In this document: piece by piece, positions 41,620 through 50,800 of the stretch
Layout of the letters: each line of letters opens with the position of its first letter
How positions within the stretch are numbered: position 1 is the stretch's first letter
From: a virus
Virus record (IMG/VR): IMGVR_UViG_3300037502_003888
Coordinates: 36,643-100,642 of that record
DNA: 64,000 nucleotides
Strand: one strand, 5' to 3'
Made by a program: the position numbers and the translations under genes
The notes under the pieces: model-generated
Seen by the model: the letters and a program-made list of their open reading frames with translations, nothing else
What the model was told of the DNA's origin: nothing
Database searches by the model: none

Positions 41620-42836
41620 AAATCCCGCACGATCAATTCTGTGTGCTGCCCTGGATCAGCCTAGAAGCCAGCCCCATAGGCACAGTGCGACCCTGCTGCC
41701 TGGCCCTGGACGAGATACCCGACGATCATGGCAACAAATTCAATCTCTCCACGGCTGATCTGTCAGAGATACAGAGCAGCGCTCACATGACCATGTTGCG
41801 ACAGCAATTCTTGGCCCAAGAACGACCCGCCACTTGCCAGCGCTGCTGGAACGAGGAAGATGCTGGTCGCACCAGCAAACGCATGCACACGCTGAATCGA
41901 CTGCAACACATGATCCAGGACGAGTCATGGGACTCGCAGGCCAAACCCCTGCAGTTCTTGGATCTCAAACTGGGCAACATCTGCAATCTAAAGTGCAGGA
42001 TCTGCGGATCGTGGAGCAGCAGCACCTTTGCGGCCGAGGAGCTGGCAGAGATCCCTGATCGAGATCAGCGACGCAGCAGTTTCCACTACACCATGTTGCG
42101 TGCCGGGGCATGGCCCAGGAACAGCCCTGATTTCTGGAGCCAACTGCAGCGCATACTCACACACATACGATACATTGAGTTCACCGGTGGCGAACCATTC
42201 ATGATCGCCGAACATTTTGAACTGCTGCAAACTCTGGTATCACAGGGCGTGGCCGCAAACATAGAGATACACTACAACACCAATGGCACGCATTTCCCCG
42301 AACACGCGCCGGAAATATGGCGACATTTCCAGCACGTGGAAATAGCATTCAGCATTGATGATGTAGATCAGAGATTTGAATATCAGCGCAGCGGTGCCAG
42401 CTGGACCGAAGTCAACGCCAACATCCAGCGCTTCCGTGAACTGCGACACAGCATGTCGAATATCACTCTGCAGGTATGCTGTACAGTGAATATTTTCAAT
42501 GTGTTGTATCTGTCAGAAGTGGCACAGTGGATACACCAGCAAGATTTTGATTTTGTGTACTGGAACATGCTGCATGATGCGCCAGAGTGGAGCATACGGA
42601 ATCTGCAGTGGGCGGCCAAACGTTTCGTAGAAAATCATCTGCGCTGGCAACAGTTCACTGACAGTGATCGCCAGGAGATCAATCGCATCGTGGAATTCAT
42701 GATGTCGGGTGGACTGACCTGGGATCGCAACATCGTTCCGCGCATATTGGAATTGGATCGGCGACGAGGTGAGAGGCTAGACCAAGTGGCACCTTTGTTG
42801 GCCTATGTGATAAAATATGACCCTCCCGCCAAATAA
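41616..42836 (+). CDS. Radical SAM protein 4 (N-terminal SPASM/twitch-like)
   Basis: 406 residues. I start at GTG 41616, which forms GTGA with the preceding stop; the longer in-frame ATG at 41436 lies inside gene 3. The N-terminal cluster motif is FCVLPWISLEASPIGTVRPC followed by C, with a further TCQRCWNEED. The core cysteines are C123, C127 and C130 (CNLKCRIC), then EFTGGEPFMI and 'IEIHYNTNGTHF'. The AFSIDDVDQRFEYQRSG block corresponds to the SAM/substrate strand of genes 3 and 5. All essential motifs are intact, so it should be active. It ends with a 20-base overlap into gene 5. Confidence 0.85.
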   Translation: MKIPHDQFCVLPWISLEASPIGTVRPCCLALDEIPDDHGNKFNLSTADLSEIQSSAHMTMLRQQFLAQERPATCQRCWNEEDAGRTSKRMHTLNRLQHMIQDESWDSQAKPLQFLDLKLGNICNLKCRICGSWSSSTFAAEELAEIPDRDQRRSSFHYTMLRAGAWPRNSPDFWSQLQRILTHIRYIEFTGGEPFMIAEHFELLQTLVSQGVAANIEIHYNTNGTHFPEHAPEIWRHFQHVEIAFSIDDVDQRFEYQRSGASWTEVNANIQRFRELRHSMSNITLQVCCTVNIFNVLYLSEVAQWIHQQDFDFVYWNMLHDAPEWSIRNLQWAAKRFVENHLRWQQFTDSDRQEINRIVEFMMSGGLTWDRNIVPRILELDRRRGERLDQVAPLLAYVIKYDPPAK

Positions 42837-44115
42837 TCTCTGTCTGGCTCCATGGACGCACACCTATCTCAGTCCACAGACCGAAAGGCGGATGTGCTGT
42901 GCTAGCCGCGAACCAGCACAAAATTTCCAGCAGTACATAGACACAGCCGCTGGAACTGGGCGATACATCCCCATAACCCTAGAGCAACACTGGAACAGTG
43001 AACACATGCGAAGCGTGCGACGCCGGATGCTGGCCGGCGAGACCTTGCCTGAATGTGAAGTGTGCAATGACCGCCTGCTCAACACCGATGTGTATCGCGA
43101 TTATTTCTGGCATCTATTCCAGCACCTGTGGCCCGAGGTGCAGCGATCCACAGATGACACCGGTGCCACCACCATGCAGCCCGTGAGCTGGGATTACCGT
43201 TTCAGCAATCTCTGCAATTTCAAATGCCGCATGTGTGGTGACATGCTGAGCTCGAGCTGGGAGAGCGAACAGCGCCAGCACAACATGATAGACTGGGACA
43301 ATCCCAAAAATATCTGGATGCGTCCCACGGTGCGTGAAGAGATCTCGAGATTCCAAGACCAACAGATCGAACAGGAATTCAGTGCAGCAGTGGAACAGCA
43401 TCGCATACAGGAGATATACTGGGTGGGCGGTGAGCCTTTGATGTACGAGCAGCATTGGCGATACATGTCGCGTATCATTGAGTTGGGCGATGGCCCTGGA
43501 CTGTACGCACGTTACAACACCAATCTCAGCCGTTGTGAATATCGCGGACAGGATCTCTGGCGCGACATCTTGGCACATGTGCGCGATTGGCAGATATGTG
43601 CCAGTCTCGACGGTACCGGCCACATCGGAGAATATATCCGCACAGGATTGGATTACCAGGCATGGTTGGAAAATTTCCAGCGTGGAGTCACACACCAACG
43701 CCATCGGCGCCAGATGCGCATAGATTTTACCTTGACCTTGCCTGGACTGTGGGAAGTCATGAACATACGTGATCTCGCGCGTGGACTTGGCGTTGATGTC
43801 TTGGCCAAAGTCGTGTTTGCTTTTTCTCCGGAGATCATATGGAGTCCCTTGGCCTTGCCACGACATCTCTTGGAACCGCATCTAGCACGGCTGGAACGAC
43901 AGCTTGATGCTGGTGCCCTGCGAGATGTCATCACTAATCTGCGCCAACGTGCCACGTTCCAAGAGCAGTGGCCCGATCAGTACTGGGATGGACTGCGCCG
44001 TGGCAAGGCCCGTGTGCTAAAACTGGAATCGATCCGCCGGGCACCAGTGACCTTGGAATACATACTGAGTTATGATCCAAAAATCCTTGACTGGTGGAGA
44101 TCTATCCCCGATTAG
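42817..44115 (+). CDS. Radical SAM protein 5 (N-terminal SPASM/twitch-like)
   Basis: 432 residues. The N-terminal motif is LCLAPWTHTYLSPQTERRMC followed by C, then ECEVCND. The radical SAM cysteines are C133, C137 and C140 (CNFKCRMC), followed by YWVGGEPLMYE and 'ARYNTNLS'. CASLDGTGHIGEYIRTGLDY matches the equivalent block in gene 3. It is more divergent than gene 4 but retains every catalytic motif. It ends the run of five radical SAM genes, and its last 44 bases overlap the start chosen for the next gene. Confidence 0.85.
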   Translation: MTLPPNNLCLAPWTHTYLSPQTERRMCCASREPAQNFQQYIDTAAGTGRYIPITLEQHWNSEHMRSVRRRMLAGETLPECEVCNDRLLNTDVYRDYFWHLFQHLWPEVQRSTDDTGATTMQPVSWDYRFSNLCNFKCRMCGDMLSSSWESEQRQHNMIDWDNPKNIWMRPTVREEISRFQDQQIEQEFSAAVEQHRIQEIYWVGGEPLMYEQHWRYMSRIIELGDGPGLYARYNTNLSRCEYRGQDLWRDILAHVRDWQICASLDGTGHIGEYIRTGLDYQAWLENFQRGVTHQRHRRQMRIDFTLTLPGLWEVMNIRDLARGLGVDVLAKVVFAFSPEIIWSPLALPRHLLEPHLARLERQLDAGALRDVITNLRQRATFQEQWPDQYWDGLRRGKARVLKLESIRRAPVTLEYILSYDPKILDWWRSIPD

Positions 44116-45229
44116 AGTGGTGTTGCGAGATCCGCAACACCACAGCGATACCCTAGACTACGTGATAAGAGTCTATGATTCACCACTGGCCCGTGACTGG
44201 CACCAACAGTTACAACAGTTGCTCCGGGGCGGGTATGAATTAGAAAAAAATTTCTGTTTCTTGGGATTCCCTGACAATCCACGCACCACCCAATATCTCT
44301 GCAGTGAACTCAATCACCACATACAACGGATCAATCACAGTGACCTGGGATATCGCATAGATCTCTGGTTTGATGACCAGGCCATCTTTGCTCCAGACCC
44401 CACGTATGAGTTTGATCACATACATCCCGGACCCAATCATGATCTGTTTAATGCCTTGCACAATCATTTCGAGATACTGCAAGGCACTGTGGATTCTCTC
44501 AGTGTGTGGTATCTGCGTGCTGACCCCCAGACCAAATACAGCATACGCCAGCTCAACAACATCTGTCATGAGCTTGAAAGTCTCATACTGAGCCTGCGTC
44601 GTCGTGCCACGGCACCGCTGTGGATACGCCCCAGCCAGATCACCACATGGCTCACGGCACCGCGGTGTGATCTGTTGCCACATCATCGACAGGGGTTTGC
44701 GGAAAATGGATATGATCGGAGACTGGGCGGTGTATACATGCACTGGGCACAGATCGGCAAGACCTTGTTTGAAGTATGGCGCGACGAGGGCGCACCAGAA
44801 CTCACAAGCACGGTGTGTGAGGCCATAACACATCTCCGGTATTACAGTGGAGAATTTGACATAGAGTGGGCCCGTGACATCGTTTACGGTGAACAGGACT
44901 GGCACACCCGAGAACAAGATCAGTTCCGGCAGTGGTTGCAACACAACGACCTAGATCCCAGTGATCCTGAGCTGAGCCTGGGATACCTGCCCCTGGGGCA
45001 AGTAGATCTACAGGGCAGTTTTGGCACCACGGTGCCCGAAGAGATATGGCACATGCTCAGCAGCCATCTCGACATCTGGCGCATAGAAACCGCAGGCGTG
45101 GCAGCACAGTACGATCAGTGTTGGAGCGATGCTGATCACGAACAACAACAAATCCGCAGACTCATGGCGGGATATCAATATCATGGAGACAGTTATGAAT
45201 TGGCTACACAGGATCTGGGCACGCATTAA
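44072..45229 (+). CDS. Conserved protein of unknown function beside the radical SAM run, 385 residues
   Basis: No catalytic motif was recognised. Conserved-looking blocks include 'FCFLGFPDNPRTTQYLCSEL', 'DLWFDDQAIF', 'FNALHNHFEILQGTVDSLSV', 'RRLGGVYMHWAQIGKTLFEV', YYSGEFDIEW and a C-terminal 'LSLGYLPLGQVDLQGSFGT'. I recall such proteins from marine phages next to radical SAM genes, which suggests partnership in the same pathway, perhaps as the substrate or a scaffold. There is no signal peptide or membrane segment. The ATG at 44072 lacks a ribosome-binding site and overlaps gene 5 by 44 bases; a GTG at 44117 is the alternative start. Confidence 0.7.
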   Translation: MIQKSLTGGDLSPIRVVLRDPQHHSDTLDYVIRVYDSPLARDWHQQLQQLLRGGYELEKNFCFLGFPDNPRTTQYLCSELNHHIQRINHSDLGYRIDLWFDDQAIFAPDPTYEFDHIHPGPNHDLFNALHNHFEILQGTVDSLSVWYLRADPQTKYSIRQLNNICHELESLILSLRRRATAPLWIRPSQITTWLTAPRCDLLPHHRQGFAENGYDRRLGGVYMHWAQIGKTLFEVWRDEGAPELTSTVCEAITHLRYYSGEFDIEWARDIVYGEQDWHTREQDQFRQWLQHNDLDPSDPELSLGYLPLGQVDLQGSFGTTVPEEIWHMLSSHLDIWRIETAGVAAQYDQCWSDADHEQQQIRRLMAGYQYHGDSYELATQDLGTH

Positions 45230-45296
45230 ACTAGAGATACGTTATCGACGCAAGCTGCGTGAACTACGCAAACGCGATCCTTTTATCTACAAATGA
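45195..45296 (+). CDS. 33-residue basic, aromatic peptide gene
   Basis: ATG 45195 with GGAG at 45185-45188 (six-base spacing). The product begins MNWLHRIWARIKLEIRY, continues with an Arg/Lys-rich helix and ends KRDPFIYK. The DPFIYK ending and RYRxKL helix recur in tiny proteins of marine T4-like phages, so it is a real gene rather than chance. It overlaps the end of the 385-residue gene and the start of the carbamoyltransferase gene (ATGA). It could be an amphipathic helix that binds RNA, DNA or membrane. Given the five radical SAM enzymes upstream and its Trp, Tyr and Lys content, it is also a conceivable peptide substrate, which is speculation. Confidence 0.65.
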   Translation: MNWLHRIWARIKLEIRYRRKLRELRKRDPFIYK

Positions 45297-46765
45297 AACA
45301 CATCTTGGGTGTGTCTGCGGGATTCCACGACGCTGCTGTCAGTGTGATCGATCACGACGGCAACATCGTGTTTGCCGGGCACAGCGAGCGCTACAGCAAA
45401 CTCAAAAATGATGCCGGCATCAGTCCGGATCTGTTGGAGGATTTGCCTGATGTAGAGTTCAGTGCCATGGCTTTTTACGAACGTCCTTGGGCACACAATT
45501 TACAGCAGTGGATATCCGGTCAGCGCCGCTACAGCCACTGGACCACCTGTGGTGCTCTGCGCCATCATCTCTCGCGCACACCTGTGAACAGCCGGAGTTT
45601 TCCGCACCACCTCAGCCATGCCGCTGCAGGATTCCAGACCTCTCCGTTCAAGAGCGCTGCAGTGGTGGTGATCGATGCCATAGGTGAACTTGACACCATA
45701 TCCATTTATCGTGCGGACTATGACACACAGGGTCAGGCACGATATCGGCGCGTGTGGCGCCAGGGATATCCTCACAGTGTGGGACTGTTTTACAGTGCTG
45801 TGACACAGCGCGTGGGTCTGCGCGCCGGTGATGAGGAATACATCACCATGGGCATGGCCGCCTACGGCACGCCGTTGCACCAGCACTACCTCGCAGACAA
45901 ATTCCTAGACGATGTGGGCACGGTCCGCTTCCGTGAAAATCTCCATCTAGGCATAGCATCAAATGAGCTGGGCTGGATGACGGATCAAGACATAGCGGCC
46001 TGCGCGCAGGCCATCACGGAAAAAATCATTGATGCCGTGATGCAGCGTGCCCGCCAACTCACAGGCGAAAGCAATTTAGTGTATGGTGGTGGAGTGGCCC
46101 TGAATTGTGTGGCCAATCGGCTGCTGGGACGGCATTTTGATCGCATATGGATCATGCCCAATCCCGGTGATGCTGGCAGCAGCCTTGGGGCTGCAGCCTT
46201 GGTGCTGGGACGCAAACTGCAGTGGCACGATGCTTTCTTGGGTCATCTCATACCCGGTGACTATCCCGTGCAGGCCATATTGGCCGAACTGCATCATTCC
46301 AAGATCGCAGGTGTGGCATCGGGTCGCGCAGAGTTCGGTCCCAGGGCTCTGGGCAATCGCAGCCTGCTGGCCGACCCCAGGCTGCCTGACATACGTGACA
46401 GGGTCAATGACATCAAACGCCGGCAGAAGTTCAGACCTTTCGCTCCAGTGATATTGCAAGAACACGCGGATCAATATTTTATCATGCCCCGGGGCTGGCA
46501 ACACAGTCCATACATGCAGACCGTGGCCAGCGTGCGCAGGCCTGATTTGTTCCCTGGCATCACTCACGTGGATTACAGCGCTAGGGTGCAGACCGTGGCG
46601 CCAGGCACTGGGGGTATACGCCAGCTGCTGGAGCAGTGGTATCGAGACACAGGTTGTCCCATGCTGCTCAACACCAGTCTCAATGTGCGCGGTGAACCCA
46701 TGGTCAATGATCGCAGCGACGCTGATAGATTCCAGGATCTCTACAAAGTAAAAGTCTTGAGTTGA
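45293..46765 (+). CDS. NodU/CmcH-family carbamoyltransferase
   Basis: 490 residues. The N-terminal domain has ILGVSAGFHDAAVSVI and the metal-binding HHLSHAAAG (from residue 105). The nucleotide-binding part has 'YGGGVALNCVANR' and 'PGDAGSSLGAAALV'. The C-terminal YrdC-like domain has 'GRAEFGPRALGNRSLLADPR', 'KFRPFAPVI' and 'LLNTSLNVRGEPMV'. Enzymes of this family make carbamoyl-adenylate from carbamoyl phosphate and ATP and transfer the carbamoyl group to a hydroxyl, commonly on a sugar or natural product. All signature motifs are present; the protein is somewhat short for the family (about 560-600). It starts by ATGA overlap, and its end overlaps the convergent GT10-like gene by 25 bases. 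Confidence 0.9.
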   Translation: MKHILGVSAGFHDAAVSVIDHDGNIVFAGHSERYSKLKNDAGISPDLLEDLPDVEFSAMAFYERPWAHNLQQWISGQRRYSHWTTCGALRHHLSRTPVNSRSFPHHLSHAAAGFQTSPFKSAAVVVIDAIGELDTISIYRADYDTQGQARYRRVWRQGYPHSVGLFYSAVTQRVGLRAGDEEYITMGMAAYGTPLHQHYLADKFLDDVGTVRFRENLHLGIASNELGWMTDQDIAACAQAITEKIIDAVMQRARQLTGESNLVYGGGVALNCVANRLLGRHFDRIWIMPNPGDAGSSLGAAALVLGRKLQWHDAFLGHLIPGDYPVQAILAELHHSKIAGVASGRAEFGPRALGNRSLLADPRLPDIRDRVNDIKRRQKFRPFAPVILQEHADQYFIMPRGWQHSPYMQTVASVRRPDLFPGITHVDYSARVQTVAPGTGGIRQLLEQWYRDTGCPMLLNTSLNVRGEPMVNDRSDADRFQDLYKVKVLS

Positions 46766-47829
46766 TTCAACATGCTGTTGAATTCTCGATCCAGCACTGA
46801 CAGCAGTCCACCGCGGTAAAAATGATCCCAGTTATGTTGCACGATTGATCGGCTGTGGCGCCATATCTGTGCGCGATCTTGATGGCTGGCGCCGTCGATG
46901 TCGGCCAACAAGGCTGTGACGCGTTCCAGCCTACGTAGGTCGTTGGTTTCTTGATCATAGCTTTCGTCCCATAGATCATGGAAAGTGCGGAATCCATATT
47001 CCTTGAGATATTCTAGTGTGCCCGCTGGTGCCACCGGTATCAACAGCATGCCCAGGGCCATGGCTTTCATGGTCTTTTCAGTGAGATGCGTGCGATCTCC
47101 CCAGTACACGGTTTCCGTGGGCACATAAATCATGCTGTCATGCACTTCGGCATAATTGCCCAGGGTACTGCTGCTCATGAGCTGTTCGTGTTCGTTTTGG
47201 AAAAATCTCGGCAGTTCCAGTGATGCCAGCACATCCACGATGTCAGGATAAGCATGCCGGAACTTGTCGGCCACCACAAGGATGTCTGTGTGTTCGTAGG
47301 GACAGATGCGCGGCACACTGATATGATTGTGCATGAGTCCGTGGCGAGCCAACAGGTACACAAACAACACCCTGTGATCGCGCTCACCACCAATGATCCG
47401 ATTTGGGCTCATAAACGTGCGCCGGGGCATCACACGATGTGCAGGATGTTGCAGCAGGAGATTGCGATCGTAGCCACGATACCAATCCAACGCTGCCCAT
47501 CCATGGAAAAAATAATAGTGTGGTTGCCAGCCGTAAATATCTCGCAATCTACGCAGCTGGCCTCCGCGTTCACTCACTATCACAGCACCAGCACCGCTGC
47601 CCTGGGCGCGATCCATGATCTCGCTCCACAAGAATTGGTGATGTTGAAACTGCAGTGGTTCTTGATCATGCATGACCACATAGGCATGTGGATCAGCGGT
47701 CCGGAAACTCCGGAGATAAGGGATGTCTGCCGATCCGGGTGGATCACAGTAATACATGTCGCAATCAGGGAGATGACGTTGTATCCAAGGCCAGAACACA
47801 GTGTCGTAGATTTCATCGATACGTATCAT
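46741..47829 (-). CDS. GT10-like glycosyltransferase, 362 residues
   Basis: The one minus-strand gene inside the plus-strand accessory cluster. The N-terminal half contains 'YVVMHDQEPLQFQHHQFLW' and 'GWQPHYYFFHGWAALDWYRG'. The C-terminal half carries 'YWGDRTHLTEKTMKAMALGM' and 'YGFRTFHDLWDESYDQET', the GT10 (fucosyltransferase-like) nucleotide-sugar signature plus the DESYD block seen in this window's other two copies. Its start codon overlaps the divergent gene at 47828 by two bases, leaving no intergenic promoter space. It probably transfers a sugar in the glycan pathway of this cluster; acceptor unknown. Confidence 0.75.
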   Translation of the reverse strand: MIRIDEIYDTVFWPWIQRHLPDCDMYYCDPPGSADIPYLRSFRTADPHAYVVMHDQEPLQFQHHQFLWSEIMDRAQGSGAGAVIVSERGGQLRRLRDIYGWQPHYYFFHGWAALDWYRGYDRNLLLQHPAHRVMPRRTFMSPNRIIGGERDHRVLFVYLLARHGLMHNHISVPRICPYEHTDILVVADKFRHAYPDIVDVLASLELPRFFQNEHEQLMSSSTLGNYAEVHDSMIYVPTETVYWGDRTHLTEKTMKAMALGMLLIPVAPAGTLEYLKEYGFRTFHDLWDESYDQETNDLRRLERVTALLADIDGASHQDRAQIWRHSRSIVQHNWDHFYRGGLLSVLDREFNSMLNQLKTFTL

Positions 47830-50800
47830 GTTTGATATTTTTTATTTGGATCAGCGACCAACGGAGTTGCCTTGGGCTAGGCCTGCCAACAGCATCCAGC
47901 ATGCCCAGAGTCTGTCGAACACGCGGTATTTTTGGATCGCCACATACTTAGCGGACTACAGTGATTGGGACTGGCTTTGGGAGCCACCGCCTTGGCAAAG
48001 CCATCAGAGGCATGCCTGGGCCAGCCAATGGCAACCCGACAGCGGCACATACTTGGTGCCCAGGACCGGCTATCAAGACACCAACTATCACACTTGGCCG
48101 CAGATCCTGCGGTTACCCGACCCCTCGGCATGGCACATTCCACGTGCCGTGGATCCCAACAGCTTTGATTGGAGCTGGCATCCCAATCCCTTGGAACCAG
48201 ATTTTGAATATCACTTTGGCACTCAGTGGCAATGCTCGGGTGGTCCGATATATCCTGGCACAGCAGGCATCAAACTCTGCACGGATCAACGGGCCTTGGT
48301 CTTGCCAGATCGCAACCACTGGTGGATCCCCGATCACATCGACGATCACAGCATAGATTTCAGTTGGCATCCTAGTTTGCTTGAGCCACCGGCTGTGTAT
48401 CATTTTGATGCGGGCCGTGGTTGGCACAACATAGGTGGACCTGAATATCGTGTGCCTGGAGCGATTGGCGTCAAGTACATCCAGGATCTCGCCATCACCA
48501 CTCGTGGTGATCCTCAGTGCTGGTACATTCCCGACTGGATAGATCCTGCCAGCATAGATACCACATGGTGTCCCAATCCCAGTGATCCCGCCTACATCTA
48601 CGAATTTCCCGTGGAGTGGGGCTGGGATCATGTGGGCGGACCCGAGTATCGCGTGCCAGGTGCCCGTGAACGCAAATACGTCACAGATTTCGTGGCACGC
48701 ACACGTCCTGATCCCAGTAACTTTGAAGTGCTGGATCATTTGGATCCACACGACGATGTGTTCCGCTGGCGTCCCAATCCCAGAGACCCCGCGTATGTGT
48801 ATGTGTTTGGTAATCAGTGGTGGTCCGCGGAACAGAGGGCCAGCGCGGTGTATCGTGTGCCTGGAGCCACTGAGATCAAATACATGTCAGAGCCACGGGC
48901 ACGGCGCCTGGCCGTGCCCGAACACTATCGTATTTTGGCACAGGACGCTGAATTTGATCAGTCTTGGGAGCCCGATCCCGGTGACCCCGCCTACATCTAT
49001 GTGTTTGGTAATCAATGGCACCCACCCGAGATCATGCCTACGGTAGAATATCATGTGCCTGGTGCTGAAGAACGCAAGTTCATGGACCATCCACGGGCCC
49101 AGCTCACAGCCACCCACGACGATCTATGGAAAGCACTGGTGCCATGTTCCTGGGATCGCACATGGACGCCGGATCCTGGCGATCCACCTTATATCTATGT
49201 GTTTGGTAACCAGTGGCATCCCGGTGAGATCATGCCCACGCTAGAATATCATGTGCCAGGTGCCACCCAACGTAAATTTGTTGCCGACGTCGCAGCTACG
49301 TTGCCGCCTAGCCGAGAATTCTGGCACATACCCGAAGACGTCGACGCCGAGGCCATAGACTACAGCTGGTGCCCGGATCCTGGTGATCCTCCCTATGTTT
49401 ATCACTTTGGTTCAGAACATCAGACGTCAGTGGGCGTGACCTACACAGTGCCCGGAGCACAGGAAATCAAATTTGCTGGTGACATACCTTTGATTGACCG
49501 CCACCACAAAGCCATGATAGAGTCAGCAGCGTTTTTCATTGACTTTGGCAATCCACTGTCGGCCCAGAGATTCCAAGAGCTGCAGGCTAGATTGCCTGAC
49601 CTCGAGCGTGTGAGATATGTCAACAGCATGTTGGATACCCTGAGACGTTGTGCCCGGCGCAGCGACACGCCGCGTTTTTGGGCCGTGAGCAGCCACAATG
49701 ATTATCGTGATTTTGATTTTTCATGGCATCCCGAGACCTGGCAGCGGGGTATGATACATGTGTTTGGCACGCAATGGAACAAATGGAGTGATACTCTGCT
49801 GGTGAATCGCTGGGAGTTCGAGCGACAGAGCCCCTGGCAGACACAGATCGGAGATTTCTACAATCTCAATTTCGTATCCAATCAACGTGTCACGGCAGCC
49901 ACCGACGCTGCTGATATCATAGTGGTAGATCATGGTAACGCAGAAAGAGATCGTGTGATCGCGGACCTGGGCACTAGGCCCGGCAGAGTGGTACGCACTG
50001 CGAGATATTTTGACAACTATCTAGACACTCTACGTCGCGTGATCGATGACTCCACCCAGTCTCAGCACGTATGGATCTGCAGCACCCTGTGTGATTACAG
50101 AGAGTTTGACTTCTCTTGGCAGCCCGAAGTCTGGCAACGAGACATGATACATGTGTTCGCTTCGGGAAACAACAAGTTTGGGGATACTTTTTTGGTTCCT
50201 GTTGATGCCTGGCGACAGCAACAAAATAAGTTAGAGTTACTGGATTGGTTTGATACAGTGCATTATGTGGCCGACATCTCAGTGCCGCGATGGCCCATGC
50301 CCGTGATACGCCACAGCGAGGACACTCATGTGCAGCAGATACAACATACAGAATTCACAGCACCCTTGATGTTGTTTACAGTCAGTGATCAGCGATTCGA
50401 TCACATACCCACTGTCAGTATCTGGCGAGAGCGCACGGAAACCATCGTGCCTTTGGATTCCGGTGCCGAATCAGTGATAGTGCCACGGCGCGCTGTGGCC
50501 AGTATCCGTACCCAGCTCTATGATTATGCACACATAGACCGCACCCATAGATCCACATACAGTTGTAGCCCGTTGGACATTGTGTTCATCAGCCACGGCG
50601 AGGCCAATGCTGAACGCAATTGGGTTATGCTCCAGGAATCTGTATCCTCATGCCCCAACCAAATCCATCGCATTGACGGTGTCACAGGACGAGTGGCTGC
50701 ATATCAGGCCGCAGCCCAGGTCAGTGCCACGCCATGGTTCTTTGCTGTGTTTGCCAAGCTAGAGATCAACGCAGATTTTGACTGGGCATGGCAACCCGAT

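Noticed and set aside
40246-42836. Longer starts for radical SAM genes 3 and 4 (40246, 41436)
   Set aside because: These extensions only re-read the preceding gene in another frame; the overlapping ATG 40360 and GTG 41616 fit the operon pattern.
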